A program made the translations under genes and the position numbers. 64,000 nt of DNA from JAIBBD01 sp041390685 (GTDB lineage Bacteria > Chloroflexota > Dehalococcoidia > UBA2979): the NCBI GenBank assembly GCA_041390685.1, contig JAWKPL010000001.1:2232001-2296000 (forward strand). Reading direction: 5' to 3'. Shown here piece by piece: positions 52,950 to 62,210 of the stretch (position 1 is its first letter; each line of letters starts with the position of its first letter). The notes under the pieces are model-generated. The model saw only the letters and a program-made list of their open reading frames with translations, was not told the DNA's origin and made no database searches.

Positions 52950-54413
52950 GTGACGACTGACATACCGTTCCCTGAGCAGCCGCGAGACGACCGTCATCTG
53001 ATCTTCGGGTTACTCTCGCTGTCGCTGCTCACGTTCATCATGCAGTTTGGGATGGTGTCGGTCGCGCTCGGGCAGCTGACCGATGATCTGGCCGCGCCGC
53101 TGCGCTGGAGCGGGTGGGTACTGACGATCTTCATGGTCGGCCAGGTGATCGCGATGCCGGTCGCCGGCCGGCTGGCTGAGCGTTTTGGAGCCAGACTGGT
53201 CTTTTCTGGTGGTCTCGCCATCTTCGCGGCAGCCTCGCTCGTCTGCGCGCTCGCGCCGAACGTCTACGTGCTGATCGCGGCGCGTATCGCCCAGGGGGCC
53301 GCCGGAGGCGGCCTCATGCCCGCCGGTGTGAGCCTCATCGGCGAGGCGTACGGCGTGGGACGTCCCCGAGCGATCGGCTTCTTCTCATCGTTGATCCCGT
53401 TCGGCGCCGTGCTGGGACCGGTGGTCGGCGGAGTCATCGTCGACGAGGTGGGGTGGCGGTGGACATTCGGCCTGAGTGTCCCCATGGGGCTCGCCGGCTG
53501 CGTTGCGGGCTTCGCCCTCCTTCCCGTCGGACACCGCAGGCCACTGCAACGCATCGACGTGCTCGGGGTGGTCCTGATCGCGCTCACTGTGATCGCGCTC
53601 GTCTTCGCGCTGACCGAACTCGGCCGGCGAGACGCCACACCCGACTACCGGCTCATCAGTGCGGCCGCGGGAGTGTTCGTCATCTCGCTGGTGATCCTCG
53701 TCCTGCACGAAGTGCGGACGCCCGCGCCGGTGGTCGACCTGGACCTGCTCCGGAGATGGGAGTTTGCATCGAGCAACGCCCTCGCCTTCTGCTTCGGCAT
53801 TGCCTGGATCGGCGTGACCTCATTGATCCCATTGTTCGCGCAGAGCGTCTACGAGATGTCGGCCGGCGAGAGCGGCGCACTCATCGGGCCGCGCTCGGCC
53901 GTCATGGTGGTCGCTTCCGGGTTCGCCACCTGGGCGCTTCCGCGGACCGGACTGCGCAAACCGCTGGCGTTCGGGCTTGTGGGCAGCGCCCTGATGATCG
54001 GGCTCCTCGGCCGTGGGTTGCACGACCCGGAGATCCTCGGGCTGACCATCAGCAGTTTCTGGTGGAGTCTGGTGGTGATCGGCGCCGCCGGCGCCTTCTT
54101 CGGGTTAGCCAACCCATCGATGAACAACGCGGCGCTGGAACTCGCACCTGACCGAATCGCGGCGATCACCGGACTGCGGGGCATGTTCTCGAGCCTCGGC
54201 GGCGCCATCGGGATCGCGATCGGGGTGTTGATCGCGTCGCGTGCGTCGGACACCGGCGCGGGTTTGCAGCTGGCATTCATGGTGTTCGCCGTCGTGCTGG
54301 CGGCGAGCGCCTTGTTTGTCCTCGGCGTCCCGGAGATGGGGAGTGCCCAGCGGAGCCCCACTCCCGACGGAGAGGCCGTGGAACCGGTGGTGGCGCAGGG
54401 CCGGGTGGCGTAG
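52950..54413 (+). CDS. MFS multidrug exporter (DHA2-like, 14-TM type)
   Basis: 487 aa, 13-14 membrane helices. LTFIMQFGMVSVALGQLTDDL, a motif-A loop GRLAERFGARLV, and a motif C-like GAVLGPVVGGVIVDEVGWRW are present. Likely exports drugs or metabolites. GTG 52950 start. Confidence 0.82.
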   Translation: MTTDIPFPEQPRDDRHLIFGLLSLSLLTFIMQFGMVSVALGQLTDDLAAPLRWSGWVLTIFMVGQVIAMPVAGRLAERFGARLVFSGGLAIFAAASLVCALAPNVYVLIAARIAQGAAGGGLMPAGVSLIGEAYGVGRPRAIGFFSSLIPFGAVLGPVVGGVIVDEVGWRWTFGLSVPMGLAGCVAGFALLPVGHRRPLQRIDVLGVVLIALTVIALVFALTELGRRDATPDYRLISAAAGVFVISLVILVLHEVRTPAPVVDLDLLRRWEFASSNALAFCFGIAWIGVTSLIPLFAQSVYEMSAGESGALIGPRSAVMVVASGFATWALPRTGLRKPLAFGLVGSALMIGLLGRGLHDPEILGLTISSFWWSLVVIGAAGAFFGLANPSMNNAALELAPDRIAAITGLRGMFSSLGGAIGIAIGVLIASRASDTGAGLQLAFMVFAVVLAASALFVLGVPEMGSAQRSPTPDGEAVEPVVAQGRVA

Positions 54414-54567
54414 TCGCTAGTCGCTGGCTGGCCCACGCAGAAGTGTGCGGGTTCCACGGGCGAACCACTGTCGGCGTCAGTCCAATCCGCCCCGGATCGA
54501 AGTTCCGGAGTACAGTGGCGGCGCCGGCTGTCGGCGCTTCGTCTTGGGACGCTTGAGGAGGGTGGCG

Positions 54568-55428
54568 ATGGAATTCGAGAACGTGATCTACGAGAAGACG
54601 CCCCCCGTTGCCTCCATTACCCTCAACCGCCCGAACAAGCTCAACGCCCTCTCCATCGAACTGCAGAAAGAGGTGGAAGGCGCACTGCACGATGCGGGGT
54701 GGGAGGACGATTCGATCCGCGTTATCGTCCTCAAGGGCGCGGGCCGCGCCTTCAGCGCTGGCTTTGATATCGGCGGCGAATCCTCACGCACCGACGCCGT
54801 CCAGACCCTCCGCCGCTCGCAGCAGCAGCGCGGGTTCAGCGTCTCGTGGTGGGAGCGCTTCTGGAACAATCCGAAGCCGATCATCGCCCAGATTCACGGG
54901 TTCTGCATCGCCGGCGGCCTGGCGACGGCGACGTTCTGTGACCTCCGCGTCTGTTCCGAGGATGCGAGGTTCGGCGCCCCAGAGATCCGCACGGGCGGGC
55001 CTTACATTCCGGCCATCTGGCCCTGGATCTTCGGGATTACGAAGGCGAAGGAGATGCTCTTCACCGGCAACCTGATCGATGCCGAGGAGGCATATCGCGT
55101 CGGGCTCGTGAATCGAGTCGTCCCGGCCGACCAGCTCGACGACGAAGTGCAACGCCTGGCGGCCACGATCGCCAAGCTGCCCGCAGCGACCGTTGAGTAC
55201 AACAAGAAGCTGATCAACATGGCGTATGAGCAAATGAACATCCGTGGCGTGATCGAGCGTTCCCACGAACTCGAAGCGATCGTGAACAACAGCCCCGACT
55301 CGCTTCCGGATCTCGCTGAGTACCGTGCCATCCGTCAGGAGCAGGGGTTGAATGCCGCCCTCGCCTGGAACGCGCAGCGCTTCGCCGAGGAGGACGCCTG
55401 GTTCCGGTCGGCCCGACAGCGAGGGTAG
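54568..55428 (+). CDS. Enoyl-CoA hydratase/isomerase family protein
   Basis: 286 aa crotonase-fold enzyme. SITLNRPNKLNALS, GAGRAFSAGFDIGG and IHGFCIAGGLATATFCDLRV line the oxyanion hole. At the position of the second catalytic Glu the sequence reads FGAPEIRTGGPY, where a Glu precedes the Arg, so hydratase activity is possible but not certain. ATG 54568 has GAGGAGGG 6 nt upstream. Opens a small acyl-CoA cluster with the CoA transferase and SDR. Confidence 0.85.
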   Translation: MEFENVIYEKTPPVASITLNRPNKLNALSIELQKEVEGALHDAGWEDDSIRVIVLKGAGRAFSAGFDIGGESSRTDAVQTLRRSQQQRGFSVSWWERFWNNPKPIIAQIHGFCIAGGLATATFCDLRVCSEDARFGAPEIRTGGPYIPAIWPWIFGITKAKEMLFTGNLIDAEEAYRVGLVNRVVPADQLDDEVQRLAATIAKLPAATVEYNKKLINMAYEQMNIRGVIERSHELEAIVNNSPDSLPDLAEYRAIRQEQGLNAALAWNAQRFAEEDAWFRSARQRG

Positions 55429-55555
55429 ACCGCAACCTGCTGCTCAGCCTCGCAACCCGTCCGCTCGCACGTTCAGCGGGTGCGGAGTGATCACCCCCGG
55501 GGTTGGCCGCCGCTTCCTGAGAGCGCCGCTCACCGCGGACAACCGTTCGCGTCGC

Positions 55556-55561
55556 TATACT
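55556..55561 (+). promoter_or_regulatory. Candidate -10 box for a leaderless start
   Basis: TATACT ends 7 nt before the GTG at 55569, so the transcript would begin at or near the start codon. No good -35 at 17 bp. Confidence 0.35.
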
Positions 55562-55568
55562 CGCGCTC

Positions 55569-58073
55569 GTGATGGAGCGATCGTCCAGCGCAATGGTGCT
55601 ACCGCTCGAGGGCATCCGGGTCATCGACCTCACGCGTTACAGTGCCGGACCGTTCTGCACGCGGGTGCTGGCCGACTATGGCGCCGACGTGATCAAGGTC
55701 GAACCGCCCCGGGGAGACCCGGCCCGCATGCTCCCGCCGTTCTACCAGGACGAGCCCGGCCTCGAACGCAGCGGGACCTTCCTCTTTCTCAACACCAGCA
55801 AGCGCAGCGTGGTCCTCGATCTGAAGACCGACGAGGGCCGCGGCCGACTCCTGCAGCTTGTGCGCACCGCCGACGCCGTCGTTGAGAACTCCGCGCCCGG
55901 GACGTTGTCGAAGCTCGGTCTCGGCTACGCGGAGCTGAGTGCCGTCAACCCGCGCCTTGTCCTCACGTCGATCACCAACTTCGGTCAGGACGGTCCCTGG
56001 CGAGACTGGCAGGGGACAGACCTCACGCTGTACGCGATGGGCGGTCCGATGATCGCCACCGGCGACGCCAGCCGCGAGCCCGTACGCCTGGCCGGCCGTT
56101 GGGCCAGCTACCACGTCGGCCACCTCGCCGCCCTCGCGACCACGGTCGCGCTGCGCGCTGCCGAGCTCAGGGGAGTCGGCGAGCACGTCGACCTCAGTTA
56201 CTTCGAGGCGTTTACCCACTCCATCGAGCAGCGCCTGTCGCAGCTGATGTCCTACCAGTACACCGGCCGGCTGGCAACGCGCGCCGCGCATGCGGCTAAC
56301 GCCGGCGGCGTCTTCCCCTGTGCCGACGGCTGGTTCTTCGTCGGGGCCGGCGCCGGCTACTTCGTCAGTCTCGTGAAGATGCTCGGTCAGGAGGCGCTGC
56401 TCGACACCCCTCGTTACGCCGACCCCGACCTGACCGACTCCGAGTTCGTCGAGGAGGTGCGCACCCTCATCCTCGGCTGGACCCTCCAGCGGACACGCTC
56501 CGAGGCGCGCGCCGCGTGCCAGCAGTTCGGCGTGCTCGGCGCCCCCATCAACACCACCGCCGACTTCATGTCGGACGAGCACTTCCTCGCGCGGAACTGG
56601 TTCCACGAGATCGACCACCCGACCACGGGGCCGCTGCGCTACCCGGGCTACCACTTCCAGATCCACGACGAATCTGGGCCGATGCCGCCCCGTCGCCGCG
56701 CGCCCCTGCTCGGCGAACACACCGAGGAGGTGTTCGCCGAACTCGAAGCCGCGCCACCGCAAGTCGCGCCGACGGCTCCGGACCGGCTGGGAAGTCGTCT
56801 CCCCTTGGACGGCGTCCGCGTGCTCGACTTCACCGTGGTCTGGGCTGGCCCGTACGCCACGATGCACCTCGCCGACTGGGGCGCTGAAGTGATCCGGGTC
56901 GAGTCCAGGCAGCACTTCGCCGCGATCACCCGCATGCCGACAGCGAAGCCGCCCACCGCGTACATCGGCCCGACGACCGCCTTCCCGGACGAGGTGCTGG
57001 GCGCGCGACCGTGGAACCGTTGCGCGCTCTTCACAGGACACGCGCGAGGAAAGAAGTCGATGACGCTCGACCTCGAGCGGCCGGAAGGCCAGGAGGTCTT
57101 CGAGCAGTTGGTGCGCGAGGCGGACGTCCTCGTCGAGAACAACCTGCCGTCGCACATGGAACGCCTGGGCATCACCTGGGAGCGCCTCTCGAAGGTGAAC
57201 CCCCGGCTCGTGCTCGTGCGCGTCCCTGCCTTCGGACTCACCGGGCCGTACAGCGAGTACCGCACGCTCGGCAACAACATGGAGTCGATCGCGGGCCACA
57301 ACGTGATCCGCGCCTACCCGGACCTGGCCCTCGACTATGCGCCTGGTGGTGTACCCGCGGACGCGCTCTCCGGCATCGCCGGCGCGCTCGCGGCGACCCT
57401 GGGGCTACGCCATCGCGACCGCACCGGACGCGGCATGTATGCCGAGTCCGCCACCACCGAAAACATGGTCCCCATGCTCGGGGAGTTCATCATGGACTTC
57501 TCGATGAACGGCCGGCAGTGGGAGGGCATGGCGAACGACCACTTCTTCCTCGCGCCACACAACGTCTACCGCTGTGCGGGCCAGGACAACTGGGTCGCCA
57601 TAGCGGTCCGGCACGACGATGAGTGGCGCGCGCTGTGCACGGTCATTCGGCGCCCCGACCTCTTGGACGACCCGCGGTTCGCCACGATGGCGGGACGCTA
57701 CCGGCACCGCCGAGCGCTCGATGCCGCGATCGGCGAGTGGACGCTCATGCGCGACGCGGACTGGGTCATGCAGCGCCTGCAGACGGAGGGCGTGCCGGCG
57801 GGCGCTGTCATGCATGAGCCGCAGGTGCTCGACAGCCCGCAGCATGCCGCCCGCGAGTTCTTCCAGGAGATCGAAGGCCCCGAGGTGGGTCGCTATCGGT
57901 ACGTCGGACCCGCGTGGCGTGCCAGCCGCACACCACGGGCGAGCGCCGCACCGCCACCCCTCCTCGGCGAGCACAACCCCTACGTCTACCGAGACATTCT
58001 GGGGTTCACCGACGAGCGATATCGACAGTTCGAGAGCCTCGGCCACATCGGGATGGACTACGACCTCGCGTAG
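55569..58073 (+). CDS. Fused double class III CoA transferase
   Basis: 834 aa, two CaiB/BaiF domains in one chain (about 10-395 and 410-834), each with the family opening (IRVIDLTRYSAGPF; VRVLDFTVVWAGPYATMHLADWGAEVIRVE). The N-terminal half keeps the Asp at the catalytic site (DWQGTDLTLYAMGG). In the C-terminal half the aligned stretch reads YRTLGNNMESIAGH, where Asn replaces Asp. This mirrors the separate Asp/no-Asp gene pair at 33277-35777. Start: GTG 55569 (leaderless-looking), ATG 55572 or ATG 55593. An acyl carboxylate/CoA exchange is expected; substrate unknown. Confidence 0.85.
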   Translation: MMERSSSAMVLPLEGIRVIDLTRYSAGPFCTRVLADYGADVIKVEPPRGDPARMLPPFYQDEPGLERSGTFLFLNTSKRSVVLDLKTDEGRGRLLQLVRTADAVVENSAPGTLSKLGLGYAELSAVNPRLVLTSITNFGQDGPWRDWQGTDLTLYAMGGPMIATGDASREPVRLAGRWASYHVGHLAALATTVALRAAELRGVGEHVDLSYFEAFTHSIEQRLSQLMSYQYTGRLATRAAHAANAGGVFPCADGWFFVGAGAGYFVSLVKMLGQEALLDTPRYADPDLTDSEFVEEVRTLILGWTLQRTRSEARAACQQFGVLGAPINTTADFMSDEHFLARNWFHEIDHPTTGPLRYPGYHFQIHDESGPMPPRRRAPLLGEHTEEVFAELEAAPPQVAPTAPDRLGSRLPLDGVRVLDFTVVWAGPYATMHLADWGAEVIRVESRQHFAAITRMPTAKPPTAYIGPTTAFPDEVLGARPWNRCALFTGHARGKKSMTLDLERPEGQEVFEQLVREADVLVENNLPSHMERLGITWERLSKVNPRLVLVRVPAFGLTGPYSEYRTLGNNMESIAGHNVIRAYPDLALDYAPGGVPADALSGIAGALAATLGLRHRDRTGRGMYAESATTENMVPMLGEFIMDFSMNGRQWEGMANDHFFLAPHNVYRCAGQDNWVAIAVRHDDEWRALCTVIRRPDLLDDPRFATMAGRYRHRRALDAAIGEWTLMRDADWVMQRLQTEGVPAGAVMHEPQVLDSPQHAAREFFQEIEGPEVGRYRYVGPAWRASRTPRASAAPPPLLGEHNPYVYRDILGFTDERYRQFESLGHIGMDYDLA

Positions 58074-58104
58074 GATCGCGACGAAGTGAGAGGGGACGCA
58101 CCCG

Positions 58105-58875
58105 GTGATTCTCGATCAGTTTCGGCTCACTGACCGTCTGGCCATCGTGACCGGCGCCGGGCAGGGGATCGGGCGAGGCATCGCGCTCACGCTTGCCGAG
58201 GCCGGCGCGAATATCGTCGTGGCCGACCGCAACGGCGAGACCGCGACGAGTACAGCCGCCGACATCAGATCGCTCGGGCGTGAGGCCCTGCCCTACGAAG
58301 TCGACCTTCGCCGCGGTGAGGACGTTGCGGGAATGGTCGATGCGGCCACGCGGGAGTTCGGACGTCTGGACATCCTGGTCAACAACGCGGGCGGCGGCTT
58401 CGACCTCCCCACCCTGGATATCAGCGAGCGCGGCTGGGACGCTGTCCTGCGGGTCAACCTGAACACCACCTTCAACGCCTCCCGAGAGTGCGTCCGGTAC
58501 ATGAAGGACCACGGAGGTGGCGCGATCGCCAGCATTGCGTCGGTGGCGGCCACGCACCCTTCGCCGAGGCGCGCCGTGTACGGTGCGACGAAGGCCGGGA
58601 TCATCAGCCTCACCCAGTCGTGGTCCGTCGAATGGGCTCCGTACGGCATCCGGGTGAACGCCGTCGCCCCGGGGGCCATCCTCAGCGGCCCCGGCGTTGC
58701 CGACCTGTTTGGGACGCCGGAGCAACAGGCGGCAGCCGCGGCGCGTGTACCGCTGGGGCGCATGGGAACCCCCGAGGACATCGGCGCCGCGACGCTCTTC
58801 CTCGTCTCAGACGCCGCGAGCTGGATCACCGGCCAGACGCTATTCGTCGACGGCGGACCCTCGCTCGCGGGATAG
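58105..58875 (+). CDS. Short-chain dehydrogenase/reductase (SDR)
   Basis: 256 aa classical SDR. NAD(P) motif TGAGQGIGRGIAL (TGxxxGIG), DILVNNAGG, IASIASVAATH (Ser) and the active-site YGATKAG (Y-x3-K), then the C-terminal IRVNAVAPGAI and SDAASWITGQTLFVDGG. Typical of 3-oxoacyl-ACP/CoA or alcohol dehydrogenases. Follows the CoA transferase, suggesting a beta-oxidation-like side pathway. Confidence 0.92.
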   Translation: MILDQFRLTDRLAIVTGAGQGIGRGIALTLAEAGANIVVADRNGETATSTAADIRSLGREALPYEVDLRRGEDVAGMVDAATREFGRLDILVNNAGGGFDLPTLDISERGWDAVLRVNLNTTFNASRECVRYMKDHGGGAIASIASVAATHPSPRRAVYGATKAGIISLTQSWSVEWAPYGIRVNAVAPGAILSGPGVADLFGTPEQQAAAAARVPLGRMGTPEDIGAATLFLVSDAASWITGQTLFVDGGPSLAG

Positions 58876-59183
58876 CCGGGCGCGAGCGGGAGGTACGACC
58901 GCCGGCGAGCATGATGTTCTCGATCAGGCCGGAAGGGACGCAGCGCTCGAATTCATCGAAGCGCGACGAACGTCCAGTGGGGTAGGTGGCGCACAGTCCT
59001 CGCCGGTGAAGCAGGCGCCGAGCTGCGCCGCGGAAAGCCGAGGGCTCCCGTGATGTCCTCCTTCGTGCGAGCAGCCACGTGGTCTCCCTCGGTTCATTCC
59101 CTTAGGCCGGCTCCGACCCACTCGCTGCAGACTGCGATGTCCCGCCAGCAGGGGCGCGGGGTGGACCGGCGGGTCGCAGGAGG

Positions 59184-59355
59184 TCAGATGCTCCGGTACG
59201 CAGCGTGCGAGCACCCCAACCCGGCATTCGGCGCCCATTCGGTGATCACTAACGGGTTTCAATGTGCGAGCATCCGGTGCGACTCATCCGACTGGATCGT
59301 GATCGACCCGCCCGAGTCGTTTCAATCCTCACCCGGTGCGAACACCGGGTGCGAC
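59184..59355 (+). CRISPR. Degenerate CRISPR-like array remnant (three repeats, two 35-nt spacers)
   Basis: Best repeat is 59319-59355 (37 nt), beginning GTTTCAATCCTCACCCGG and ending GGGTGCGAC, with a perfect 8 bp internal palindrome ACCCGGTG/CACCGGGT around a CGAA loop. A second, deleted copy (28 nt) is at 59256-59283 (GTTTCAATGTGCGAGC, ending CGGTGCGAC). A third, highly degraded 3' end (GTGCGAGCACCCCAAC) ends at 59220. The intervals between these are exactly 35 nt each (59221-59255 and 59284-59318). No cas genes occur in the window, so this is a decayed orphan. Confidence 0.6.
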
Positions 59356-59401
59356 GGGAGCCGAAGAATCCTGGGCGCGCGTTTATCGGGCCCGCAGCAC
59401 T

Positions 59402-59423
59402 CGGGCCCCTGGCGAGGGGCCCG
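59402..59423. terminator. Hairpin between the CRISPR remnant and the dioxygenase
   Basis: Perfect 9 bp inverted repeat CGGGCCCCT with a GGCG loop. Located about 120 bp downstream of the dioxygenase stop on that gene's strand. Also possibly the boundary of the array. Confidence 0.55.
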
Positions 59424-59544
59424 TTGGTGCTTGTAGGGTCAGTGAGTCTGTCGAGGGACCAGCAGCGGAATGCGGCGCCGGGGCGGACGAAGCGTACGCC
59501 CCAACTCCCGCGGTCCGATGCGATAAGCCGGATCCTGTGGCTGC

Positions 59545-60471
59545 TCAGACGCCCACGATGAGCGAGGCCTCGTAGCCGGTGGTGACGTCTCCGGTCACCG
59601 TTGCCATCTGCAACTCGACGCCGTCCGCGAACACCATGTCATTGGCGAGCGGTGTGCGCGCCATATTGGCGACGCTCTGTTCGTAGCCGGCTGTGGCGTA
59701 TACCGCGTCGCATACCTCCTCTGGCAGTGCGAGTTGCGACGTCGCGAGCTTGTTGGCGGACGACGTGGCCTGGTCGAGAGTGGGGTAAACCTCGAAGTGG
59801 ATATGCGGCCAGCGACCCGAGTAGGCGGCCGGGAAGACGCTCCGGAAGCGGACTACGCCGTCGGCGTCCGCGGCCTGGACCCCACGCAGGTAGTTCTCCT
59901 GCATCGCTCCTTGCGAGTACATTGAGTAGCGGCCGGCGCTGTCGCAGTGCCAGAGGTAGACGGTCGCGCCAGGCATGGGTGCGCAGCCGTTTGCGACGTC
60001 GACAATGGTGAGGGCGATGTCGAGCGGGATGCCTTCGGCCATCGTCGTTGAGGTGCCGAAGCTGGACCGGATGTCTGAGCGCACGATCCCGCTCTGGATG
60101 AGTGCGTTCGGGCCGTTGGATCCATCCCCCGGGTACGGCCCCGCCGTCTCCTCGGGGACTTCGTCGGTGCACGCAGAGGCGGGCGTTGCCGTGGTGGGGA
60201 TCGGCGAGGGCGTCGCCGTTGCCGTTGCGCCGGCGACGGACGGCGGCGTACTGGTGCGCTCGGCCGAGGCCGCCGGCGTCGCGGCGGTCGAGGTGGACGT
60301 CCCCACCGCGTCTTCTTCGTCGCTGGAGCAACCAACCACCGCAGCCAGTGCGACCCCGGGTACTGCCATCGAGAAGAGGCGGAGCGCGCCGCGGCGGCTC
60401 AGGAGCGTCTGGAGGTCGTACGCCAGTCCTCGATCATGCTGGTCATTGTGCGTTTCGTGGTCGGACATCAT
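59545..60471 (-). CDS. Tat-exported lipoprotein, intradiol ring-cleavage dioxygenase-like
   Basis: 308 aa. A twin-Arg signal (SRRGALRLFSM, R26-R27) ends in a lipobox VVGC (C48), then a long Thr/Ser/Ala linker to about residue 100. The catalytic domain shows ETAGPYPGDG, YLWHCDSAGRYS (Y182), FPAAYSGRWPHIHF (Y217, H223, H225), the Tyr2-His2 iron(III) set of the family. Would split catechol-type aromatic rings (protocatechuate, hydroxyquinol) outside the cytoplasm. ATG 60471 chosen over 60489 because the Tat signal starts here. A broken paralogue lies at 11425-11600. Confidence 0.85.
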   Translation of the reverse strand: MMSDHETHNDQHDRGLAYDLQTLLSRRGALRLFSMAVPGVALAAVVGCSSDEEDAVGTSTSTAATPAASAERTSTPPSVAGATATATPSPIPTTATPASACTDEVPEETAGPYPGDGSNGPNALIQSGIVRSDIRSSFGTSTTMAEGIPLDIALTIVDVANGCAPMPGATVYLWHCDSAGRYSMYSQGAMQENYLRGVQAADADGVVRFRSVFPAAYSGRWPHIHFEVYPTLDQATSSANKLATSQLALPEEVCDAVYATAGYEQSVANMARTPLANDMVFADGVELQMATVTGDVTTGYEASLIVGV

Positions 60472-60706
60472 TTCGCCTTCTGGGTGCATCGTGGGAACGG
60501 GTGTGCACTGAGTCTCCGCTCCGGGCCGCCGGCCTTCGACCGTCCGCAGGCGTATTCATTCCAGCGCGGTACGCCCGCCGGAGTACGAGGATGCGTCAGC
60601 GGGAGTAGCCGCAGGTTGCTCCCGAGAGAGGACGACCGCCAATTGCCCGACGCTGAACCTGACCTCAGTAGACGCCGTCCGATGACGGCTGGAAGTGAGG
60701 CACAGG

Positions 60707-61471
60707 ATGGGTCGGATCACGATCGGGCTGATGAGTGCACTGGCCGTTGTGGCCGTGGTGGCGCTCGGAGGGTGGTACTTCCTGTTTCGAGACCACGCAC
60801 CGCCCCCGGTGAGCCTCGATAGCGCACTGCAGGTCGCGGCGGCGTCATCGACGGCGACGGCGGGTGGAGCCGCCACAACGGCGAACACGGCTGCGGGCGG
60901 ATCGGCGTCTGCCGCGGCCAACGACTCCGGGACGAGTGAGCTCGCCGGTACCTGGGAGCTCGTGGCGGACGGCCAGTCGTTCGTCGGGTACCGAGTCGAG
61001 GAGGAACTCGCGAGCATCGGAGCGACCACGGCGGTCGGCCGTACCACGGCCGTGAGCGGCACGCTTGCCTTCGATGGGTCGGAGATCACCGAGGTGACGG
61101 TCGAAGCAGACGTCACGCAACTGACCAGCGACCGCTCGATGCGGGACAACGCCTTGCGGCGACAGGCCCTGGAGACGAGCAAGTACGGGACGGCCACGTT
61201 CGCGCTGACCGAGCCGATTGCGATCGCGGACGATGTGGCTTCGGGGGCGGCGGTCTCGGCGAACGCCATCGGCGACCTGACACTGCACGGCGTCACGCGG
61301 TCAGTCACGATCCGGATCGAGGGGCAGCTCGTTGACGGCAAGGTAGTCGTCGTTGGGTCGCTGGACATCGCGTTCGCCGACTTCGACATCGAGCAGCCAT
61401 CCGCCGCGTCCGTGCTATCGGTCGAGGATCACGGGACGATCGAGGTGCAGCTCATCTTCCAGCCCGCCTAG
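60707..61471 (+). CDS. YceI-family protein with N-terminal anchor
   Basis: About 254 aa. A membrane anchor at residues about 5-24 (GLMSALAVVAVVALGGWYFLF) and an Ala/Gly/Thr linker are followed by a lipocalin-like YceI domain: WELVADGQSFVGYRVEEE, LTSDRSMRDNALRRQALETSKYGTATF, GDLTLHGVTRSVTI. YceI proteins bind isoprenoid-type lipids in the envelope. GTG 60695 is an alternative start; ATG 60707 is preferred because GAGG lies 6 nt upstream. Confidence 0.85.
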   Translation: MGRITIGLMSALAVVAVVALGGWYFLFRDHAPPPVSLDSALQVAAASSTATAGGAATTANTAAGGSASAAANDSGTSELAGTWELVADGQSFVGYRVEEELASIGATTAVGRTTAVSGTLAFDGSEITEVTVEADVTQLTSDRSMRDNALRRQALETSKYGTATFALTEPIAIADDVASGAAVSANAIGDLTLHGVTRSVTIRIEGQLVDGKVVVVGSLDIAFADFDIEQPSAASVLSVEDHGTIEVQLIFQPA

Positions 61472-61787
61472 CGTGGCGCGTTGCTGATTGAAGGGCCCGG
61501 CGTCGTCGGGCCCTTCCGTCTGGCCGTCGGGGCGGTTCCCTCGTCTCGTTGTCCCCTGTTGGGCGGCGGACCTCGATCTCCCGATGACGCGCGCGATGCC
61601 GCGGATGCCGCCTGTGGGCGAATGGCGGACTGCCGTACTCCGACGGCGACCGTGTACTCCACCGGTATGACGCCAGAGTCGAGACCGGGGTAGGACGCGC
61701 CGGCAAAGCCCACTTTCGATACTTGATTCATCGATGAGTGACGAGGCGCTGACGGTCAAACCGCCAGAGGCCGCAAGGAGGAATGAG
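61472..61787. other. Intergenic region upstream of the small hypothetical gene
   Basis: 316 bp. Contains the hairpin at 61490-61516 and the ribosome site AAGGAGG at 61775-61781. The rest is without recognised features. Confidence 0.55.
61490..61516. terminator. Hairpin terminator after the YceI gene
   Basis: Perfect 10 bp inverted repeat GAAGGGCCCG with a 7-base GCGTCGT loop, 18 bp after the stop codon of the YceI gene. Confidence 0.7.
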
Positions 61788-62168
61788 ATGACGACCCAGA
61801 GCAACGCACAGCGGCAAGGTATGAGCTTCCGGAGCGCCGCGCGGCGCCCCGCCCTGGGCACGAACAGCATCGTGGCCATATTCGACGAGCGAGGCGCGGC
61901 CATCGCGGCACGGGAGGCACTGATCGCGGCAGCCGGGCTAGGTGGGTATGTCGTGAGCAGCGACGGCGCTCTGGACGGTCTGACGCGGGACCGTGACCTG
62001 CGCGATATGTTGCGTGGACACGCGGAGGCGGGAGAGTCGCTGTTGGTTGTCCTGGATGCTGGCCCGGCGCACGACGCCATTGCCGTGCTGCAGCGCCACG
62101 CCGCAGGCTGCGTGTACCGCTGTGGACGGTGGACCGTCGAGCGCATCCAGGCACCGGTGCGCGACTAG
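61788..62168 (+). CDS. Small hypothetical protein
   Basis: 126 aa. Soluble, with an alpha/beta pattern (SIVAIFDERGAAIAAREALIAAAG, LLVVLDAGPAHDAIAVL) and a C-terminal CxxxxC (GCVYRCGRW). The FDERGAAxAAxEAL opening resembles general-stress/ferredoxin-like domain proteins, but I do not assign it. ATG 61788 has AAGGAGG 6 nt upstream. An in-frame ATG at 61734 lacks a ribosome site. Confidence 0.7.
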   Translation: MTTQSNAQRQGMSFRSAARRPALGTNSIVAIFDERGAAIAAREALIAAAGLGGYVVSSDGALDGLTRDRDLRDMLRGHAEAGESLLVVLDAGPAHDAIAVLQRHAAGCVYRCGRWTVERIQAPVRD

Positions 62169-62210
62169 GCTGCGCGTACGTCCGCCGATCCCGCTCTGGT
62201 CGACCACGAG

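Larger units (their letters stand above)
58876..59544. other. Intergenic region holding the CRISPR-like remnant
   Basis: 669 bp. No gene seen. 58876-59183 shows nothing recognisable. 59184-59355 is the degenerate repeat array. 59402-59423 is a hairpin. The rest up to the dioxygenase stop is empty. Confidence 0.6.

Noticed and set aside
55599..57299. Open frame of 566 codons on the minus strand
   Set aside because: Antisense to the fused CoA transferase, whose motifs and codon use are clear.
59402..59423. Fourth CRISPR repeat
   Set aside because: It is a GC-rich palindrome but lacks the GTTTCAAT start and the 35-nt spacing. Reads better as a terminator.
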